Source of the DNA: an uncultured Bacteroidales bacterium
Lineage (GTDB): Bacteria > Bacteroidota > Bacteroidia > Bacteroidales > Paludibacteraceae
DNA length: 9,306 nt
Assembly (NCBI GenBank): GCA_946619625.1
Contig: CAMOMF010000118.1
Location: 1 to 9,306 of the forward strand
Direction of reading: 5' to 3'
A program made the position numbers and the translations under genes. Position 1 is the first letter of the stretch; the number at the start of each line of letters is the position of its first letter. Positions 6,021-9,306 of the stretch are shown here, piece by piece. A model generated the notes under the pieces. It worked only from the letters and a program-made list of their open reading frames with translations. It did not search any database and was not told where the DNA came from.

Positions 6021-6026
6021 TGAGGA

Positions 6027-8504
6027 CTACAAATTGACGATTGTGATGCCGGCGCCGCCCTTGTCGATGTCACCATCGTGGAAATCCTTCACGCGGTGCT
6101 GCGTTTTCAGGTAGTCGCGGATGACCTGTTTGAGCACACCCGTTCCCGTGCCGTGGAGAATAGTCAGTTCTGTGGCTCCTACCATGACGGCATCGTCCAG
6201 AAAATTCATTACCTCGTTGAGGGCATCATCAGCACGGAACCCGCGCAGGTCTATTTCCTGACGGAATGCCAACTTGCGGGAACGCATAGATTCGGAGAGG
6301 TTGCTGTAGTAGTTGCGCGACGTCAGTTCGGTGTGCGTCTCGGCTTTCTTTGCTTGGCGGTTGGACACAAACTCCAGTTTCTTAACGGGAATAGTGGACT
6401 TGAGGTTGCCAAAAGCCACCACCGCAGTTTTCGCCGTCATCTCGATAATCTCACCCACGGCTTGCTGCCCGCGGATTCGGACTTTCACTCCCACTTGCAA
6501 CGTGGGCTCTTCGGGCTTGACTTGCAGCGGAGCAGCGCTCTTTTTTATGTTGCGTTCACGTTCCGAGTGTGCCGGCTTTTCTTGTTTGGGAGCGATGTTC
6601 TCCTTGAGGTTCGCAATTTTTTGTCGTGCGGAGCGGGTTATTTCTTTGTCGGCTTGCGCCTCTTTGATGGTGCGGATGGTGTTCTCAATCGTACGGTTGG
6701 ATTTCTCCAACAGTTCTGTAGCCTCTTTCTTTGCTTTGAGGAGCACCTCTTTCCGTTTGCCACTGATATCTGCCATTTCCGCCTCATACTTGGCAGTCAG
6801 TTCGTTGAGGTGCTTTTCTTTCTCGTGCACCTGTTTGCGTTTTTCCGCCCAGTAGCGTTTGTCGCGGGCGATGTCCTGCAAGTGGCGGTCGTAGTTGATA
6901 TTGTCCTCCCCCACAATCTCTTTGGCAGCGCGGATAATCTCTTCGGGCAGACCTATTTGGCGCGCAATCTCTATGGCAAAGGAAGAGCCGGGTTGTCCGA
7001 TACTGAGGGTAAAGAGTGGGCGTAATGCTTCGCGGTCGTAGAGCATGGCGCCATTGATGACTCCGGGATGCGCTTCGGCGAAATGTTTGAGGTTGGTGTA
7101 GTGCGTGGTGATAACGCCAAACACCCCCTGGTTGTTCAGTTTATCCAGTACCGCCTCGGCGATGGCTCCGCCCAGCAACGGCTCTGTGCCGCCGCCAAAC
7201 TCATCAATCAGGATCAATGTCCGGTCGTCCGCATTGCGCACGAAGTACTTCATATTGCGTAGGTGGGACGAGTAGGTGGAGAGGTCGTCCTCGATGGACT
7301 GTTCGTCGCCGATGTCTATGAGTATGGAGTGGAAACAGCCCATCGTGGTGTCCTCGCTGACGGGCACCGGCATGCCGCATTGGAGCATGTATTGCAGTAG
7401 CGCGACCGTCTTTAGACAAACAGACTTGCCCCCTGCATTGGGCCCGCTGATAACCAGAATCCTGGATTTGTCGTCGAGGCGCATGGTAAGCGGTACGACC
7501 TCTTTGTTTTGGCTGCGAAAGTTAATCAATAGTACAGGGTGTCTGGCTTCGCGCAAATCAACGAACGGTTTGTTCACTATCTGCGGGGCAATGGCGTGTA
7601 TGTCCAGGGAGAACGCCGCTTTGGCGTATAGGAAATCGATGTGTCCGAGGAAGTACTGCGAGGAGCGGATGCCCTTGATGTAGGGACGCAGAAAAGTGGC
7701 AAACTGCTGCAGGATACGTGTCCTCTCGCGGCGTTCGTCGCCTTCCAACTCGCGTATGCGGTTGTTTGCCTCCACCACTTGCTGGGGCTCTACATAGACG
7801 GTTTTGCCTGTTGCCGACTCGTCATGCACGATGCCGCCAATCTTGCGTTTGTATGCTGGCGGGACAGGAATCACCAGTCGTCCTTCGCGCAGGGTAGGGG
7901 TGACGTCCTTGTCGATAAGTCCATCCGATTGTGCCTGACGAAGTATGCTGTTCAGTGCGCGTGAGACGGAGCCCTGTGCTTGTTGCAGTTCGCGACGAAT
8001 GCGTGCCAAATCAGGAGAGGCGCTGTCCTTCAGGCGACCGTATTTGTCCAATATACGGTCAATTTCTTGCATAATAAGTCGATAAGGAACAGGGGTGGTT
8101 TCTCCGTTGTCATCGGGAACAGACTGCGGCTGTATGCCTTGCAATGCCGAAAAACGCTCTGTCGGAAGGTTGGCAAAGAAATCGATGTATAGCATGACAG
8201 CGTCGATGCCCTTGCGCAACTGCGCCAACTCCTCTTCATCCAAGAAAAGCCCCTCTATACGGATACGACTGAGACAGTCCCTAATGTCGTGCAGTTCGGG
8301 TCGGGGGAACGCGAGACTCTTGTCTTCCAGTATGTTCTGCATTTCTCTGGCTTCGGTGAGCAAAGCGGTAACAGCATCATAGTTGGTGAGAAAATGCATG
8401 TCGTCCACCTCTTCTTTCCCCAAGGAGAAAGAGCAATGGTCGCGAAGACGCTCGCGAATAAACGAGAAATCTATTTTGTTTTCAATATCACTTGGATAGT
8501 TCAT
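6027..8504 (-). CDS. mutS2: Endonuclease MutS2 (MutS-like ATPase with C-terminal Smr domain)
   Basis: MutS2 is a cytosolic dimeric ATPase. In different bacteria it is linked to suppression of homologous recombination and to splitting of collided ribosomes. The 825-aa product has the full architecture: core/clamp helices (about 1-310), then the ABC-type ATPase with Walker A GPNAGGKS at 354-361, Walker B LILIDEFGGGTEP at about 430-442, and the H-loop TTHY at 466-469. A long charged coiled coil follows (about 540-650), then a KOW-like beta segment (about 668-712), and the Smr domain (about 748-825) with DLRG at 752-755 and HGTGTG at 784-789. The MutS mismatch-recognition domain is absent, which distinguishes it from MutS. 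Nothing appears truncated. Its ATG shares a base with the upstream DUF721 stop (TGATG), implying translational coupling. The Smr motif is DLRG rather than DLHG, as in several other MutS2 proteins, so nuclease activity is not assured. Confidence 0.97.
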   Translation of the reverse strand: MNYPSDIENKIDFSFIRERLRDHCSFSLGKEEVDDMHFLTNYDAVTALLTEAREMQNILEDKSLAFPRPELHDIRDCLSRIRIEGLFLDEEELAQLRKGIDAVMLYIDFFANLPTERFSALQGIQPQSVPDDNGETTPVPYRLIMQEIDRILDKYGRLKDSASPDLARIRRELQQAQGSVSRALNSILRQAQSDGLIDKDVTPTLREGRLVIPVPPAYKRKIGGIVHDESATGKTVYVEPQQVVEANNRIRELEGDERRERTRILQQFATFLRPYIKGIRSSQYFLGHIDFLYAKAAFSLDIHAIAPQIVNKPFVDLREARHPVLLINFRSQNKEVVPLTMRLDDKSRILVISGPNAGGKSVCLKTVALLQYMLQCGMPVPVSEDTTMGCFHSILIDIGDEQSIEDDLSTYSSHLRNMKYFVRNADDRTLILIDEFGGGTEPLLGGAIAEAVLDKLNNQGVFGVITTHYTNLKHFAEAHPGVINGAMLYDREALRPLFTLSIGQPGSSFAIEIARQIGLPEEIIRAAKEIVGEDNINYDRHLQDIARDKRYWAEKRKQVHEKEKHLNELTAKYEAEMADISGKRKEVLLKAKKEATELLEKSNRTIENTIRTIKEAQADKEITRSARQKIANLKENIAPKQEKPAHSERERNIKKSAAPLQVKPEEPTLQVGVKVRIRGQQAVGEIIEMTAKTAVVAFGNLKSTIPVKKLEFVSNRQAKKAETHTELTSRNYYSNLSESMRSRKLAFRQEIDLRGFRADDALNEVMNFLDDAVMVGATELTILHGTGTGVLKQVIRDYLKTQHRVKDFHDGDIDKGGAGITIVNL

Positions 8505-8800
8505 CAGCCCAATAATCGTATATCAGTAATAATTCCGTCAGAACCAACTGCTTTTTGTAGTTTGTCGATGAGTTGGAAACGGCAATTGAACAGTTCCTGC
8601 CGGAGAGGTGCCGACTTGATGTGAACGTACAAAACACCGTTCTGGATGCTAATCTCTCCGGTGTAGCGTGCCACAACAGGTCCCAGAACGTCAGGCCACG
8701 CCGCAACGACACGATGCTCGAGGAGTGTTTTTTCGAGTCCGTTGTCACGGAGAACTTGCGCGATGAGTGAACCGATTGATTGTGTGTTGCTACGTTGCAT
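8504..8800 (-). CDS. DUF721 (DciA-related) domain protein, 98 aa
   Basis: Small cytosolic protein made almost entirely of a DUF721 domain. It has an N-terminal helical part (IGSLIAQVLRDNGLEKTLLEHRVVAAWPDVLG, with the family's typical Trp near residue 35). A beta/alpha section follows (ISIQNGVLYVHIKSAPLRQEL) and then a helix (LIDKLQKAVG). In other bacteria DUF721 includes DciA, which helps load the replicative helicase DnaB; whether this short Bacteroidetes form does so is inference. It could equally be a nucleic-acid-binding protein of other function. The ATG at 8800 overlaps the upstream stop by one base (TAATG) and its TGA overlaps the mutS2 ATG by one base. It is therefore firmly embedded in a coupled operon and probably made in proportion to MutS2. 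Confidence 0.88.
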   Translation of the reverse strand: MQRSNTQSIGSLIAQVLRDNGLEKTLLEHRVVAAWPDVLGPVVARYTGEISIQNGVLYVHIKSAPLRQELFNCRFQLIDKLQKAVGSDGIITDIRLLG

Positions 8801-9306
8801 TATTTATGACGTGTGAGATACACTTTTTGTCCCACCTCGGGTTGTTCGCCCTTTTCCGCTTTGTTGTAACGGCGCAGACGTGACTCGTCGATGTTGAATT
8901 CATAGGCGATAGTTTCGTAGGTGTCGCCCAATTCCGCCTCCACCCACCGTACCATTTTTTCGCTGAAAACCTGATGCTCGGTAAAAAGTGACACTTCGCC
9001 CATGGAGGCGGTCACTTTCTTTTCCTTGCCAAACGCCTTGGCAATGATATCTTCGCCGGCAGGTTTGTCCTCGGTGGGTTTCTCTGCCGTTTTGTCTTCG
9101 GTGGGTTTCTCAGCCGTTTTTTCCACGGCAGTCTGCGTGCCGGAGATATTGTTCAGTCCGTAGTCCTCAATCAGTTTGATCAGTTTAGCGGCATAAGTCG
9201 GGTCGGTGGCATAGCCGCACCTGCGAAGTCCGTGCGCCCAGCCTTTGTAGTCGTCAATGGGCAACTCGAAAAGGGACGCGTAGCGCGGGCGCAGGAGGAA
9301 AAGAGA
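8800..9306 (-). CDS. Glucosaminidase-domain protein with C-terminal LysM, 5' part outside window
   Basis: C-terminal 168 residues of a peptidoglycan hydrolase; the frame is open to the window end, so the start and catalytic core are upstream. Visible parts: the end of a glucosaminidase (FlgJ/Atl-like N-acetylglucosaminidase) domain, with the characteristic DDYKGWAHGLRRCGYATDP and YAAKLIKLIEDYGL. Next is a low-complexity Thr/Lys/Glu/Pro linker containing a nine-residue tandem duplication (KTAEKPTED-like). Last is a LysM domain (about GDTYETIAYEFNIDESRLRRYN to GQKVYL) that binds peptidoglycan. The protein is expected to be exported, to cut glycan strands and to stay wall-bound. The TTG at 9264 is internal, since glucosaminidase-like sequence continues before it. 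Stop TAA shares one base with the DUF721 ATG, so it heads or lies within the same operon as mutS2. Confidence 0.9.
   Translation of the reverse strand, partial: SLFLLRPRYASLFELPIDDYKGWAHGLRRCGYATDPTYAAKLIKLIEDYGLNNISGTQTAVEKTAEKPTEDKTAEKPTEDKPAGEDIIAKAFGKEKKVTASMGEVSLFTEHQVFSEKMVRWVEAELGDTYETIAYEFNIDESRLRRYNKAEKGEQPEVGQKVYLTRHK
9067..9120. repeat. 27-bp tandem duplication in the hydrolase linker
   Basis: Two adjacent 27-base units (9067-9093 and 9094-9120) match at 25 of 27 positions. They encode nine residues each in the linker between the glucosaminidase and LysM domains. The unit length preserves frame, so copy number can change without breaking the gene. Confidence 0.9.

Larger units (their letters stand above)
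5364..6026. other. Gene-free, repeat-rich spacer between two minus-strand operons
   Basis: About 660 bases without a credible gene. Open frames here use non-ATG starts and run through the 11-bp repeat array. Besides the elements listed separately, it holds related motifs CTACCTTAGG (from about 5832) and CTACCTAAAGG (from about 5858), and small dyads such as AGTTG/CAACT near 5871-5886. The first 100 bases are AT-rich promoter-upstream sequence; the remainder is dense in hairpins and short repeats. Overall it looks like accumulated intergenic repeat sequence. Confidence 0.6.

Noticed and set aside
6078..7025. Long plus-strand frame (315 aa) opposite mutS2
   Set aside because: Antisense to the Walker B, coiled-coil and Smr coding regions of mutS2; no independent evidence.

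Overview
The window looks like chromosomal DNA of a Bacteroidales bacterium (Bacteroides, Phocaeicola or Parabacteroides type). Three things point there. There is an exact match to the Bacteroidetes housekeeping promoter (TTTG, 20 bases, TANNTTTG) at 5332-5363 on the minus strand. The starts show no convincing Shine-Dalgarno sequences. The gene content (RND pump with a lipoprotein adaptor, glucosaminidase-LysM protein, DUF721 protein, MutS2) is typical of that group. The genus cannot be fixed by eye.

Left block, plus strand (1-3369): the C-terminal ~785 residues of an RND efflux permease, whose start lies outside the window. It is followed, with an 8-base overlap, by its periplasmic adaptor lipoprotein. 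The order permease-then-adaptor is the reverse of the textbook mexAB-oprM order. No outer-membrane channel gene follows, so if one is linked it lies upstream.

Middle block, minus strand (5363 down to 3390): a promoter, a small putative exported protein of 129 aa, a 99-base leader with a stem-loop, a CaCA-family Na+/Ca2+ antiporter of 341 aa, and an unrecognised 131-aa protein 11 bases later. It converges on the pump operon with only 20 bases between stop codons. Sampled 60-base rows here are about 35-42% GC, against about 60-67% in rows of the flanking operons, so the block may have a different history.

Repeat-rich spacer (5364-6026): about 660 bases with no credible gene. It holds an exact eight-unit 11-bp tandem array, a 16-bp perfect palindrome between 9-bp direct repeats, several hairpins, a 7-bp tandem repeat and the terminator of the right block. 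One element in it (5498-5517) resembles, in inverted orientation, the hairpin in the antiporter leader.

Right block, minus strand (9306 down to 6027): the C-terminal part of a glucosaminidase-LysM protein, a DUF721 protein and full-length MutS2. They are joined by one-base stop/start overlaps (TAATG and TGATG) and end in a clear intrinsic terminator. This looks like one translationally coupled operon combining cell-wall turnover with DNA or ribosome maintenance.

No rRNA, tRNA, CRISPR array, transposase or integrase was seen. No established new system is evident. The least explained parts are the middle low-GC operon, with its two unknown proteins and structured leader, and the repeat island beside it.
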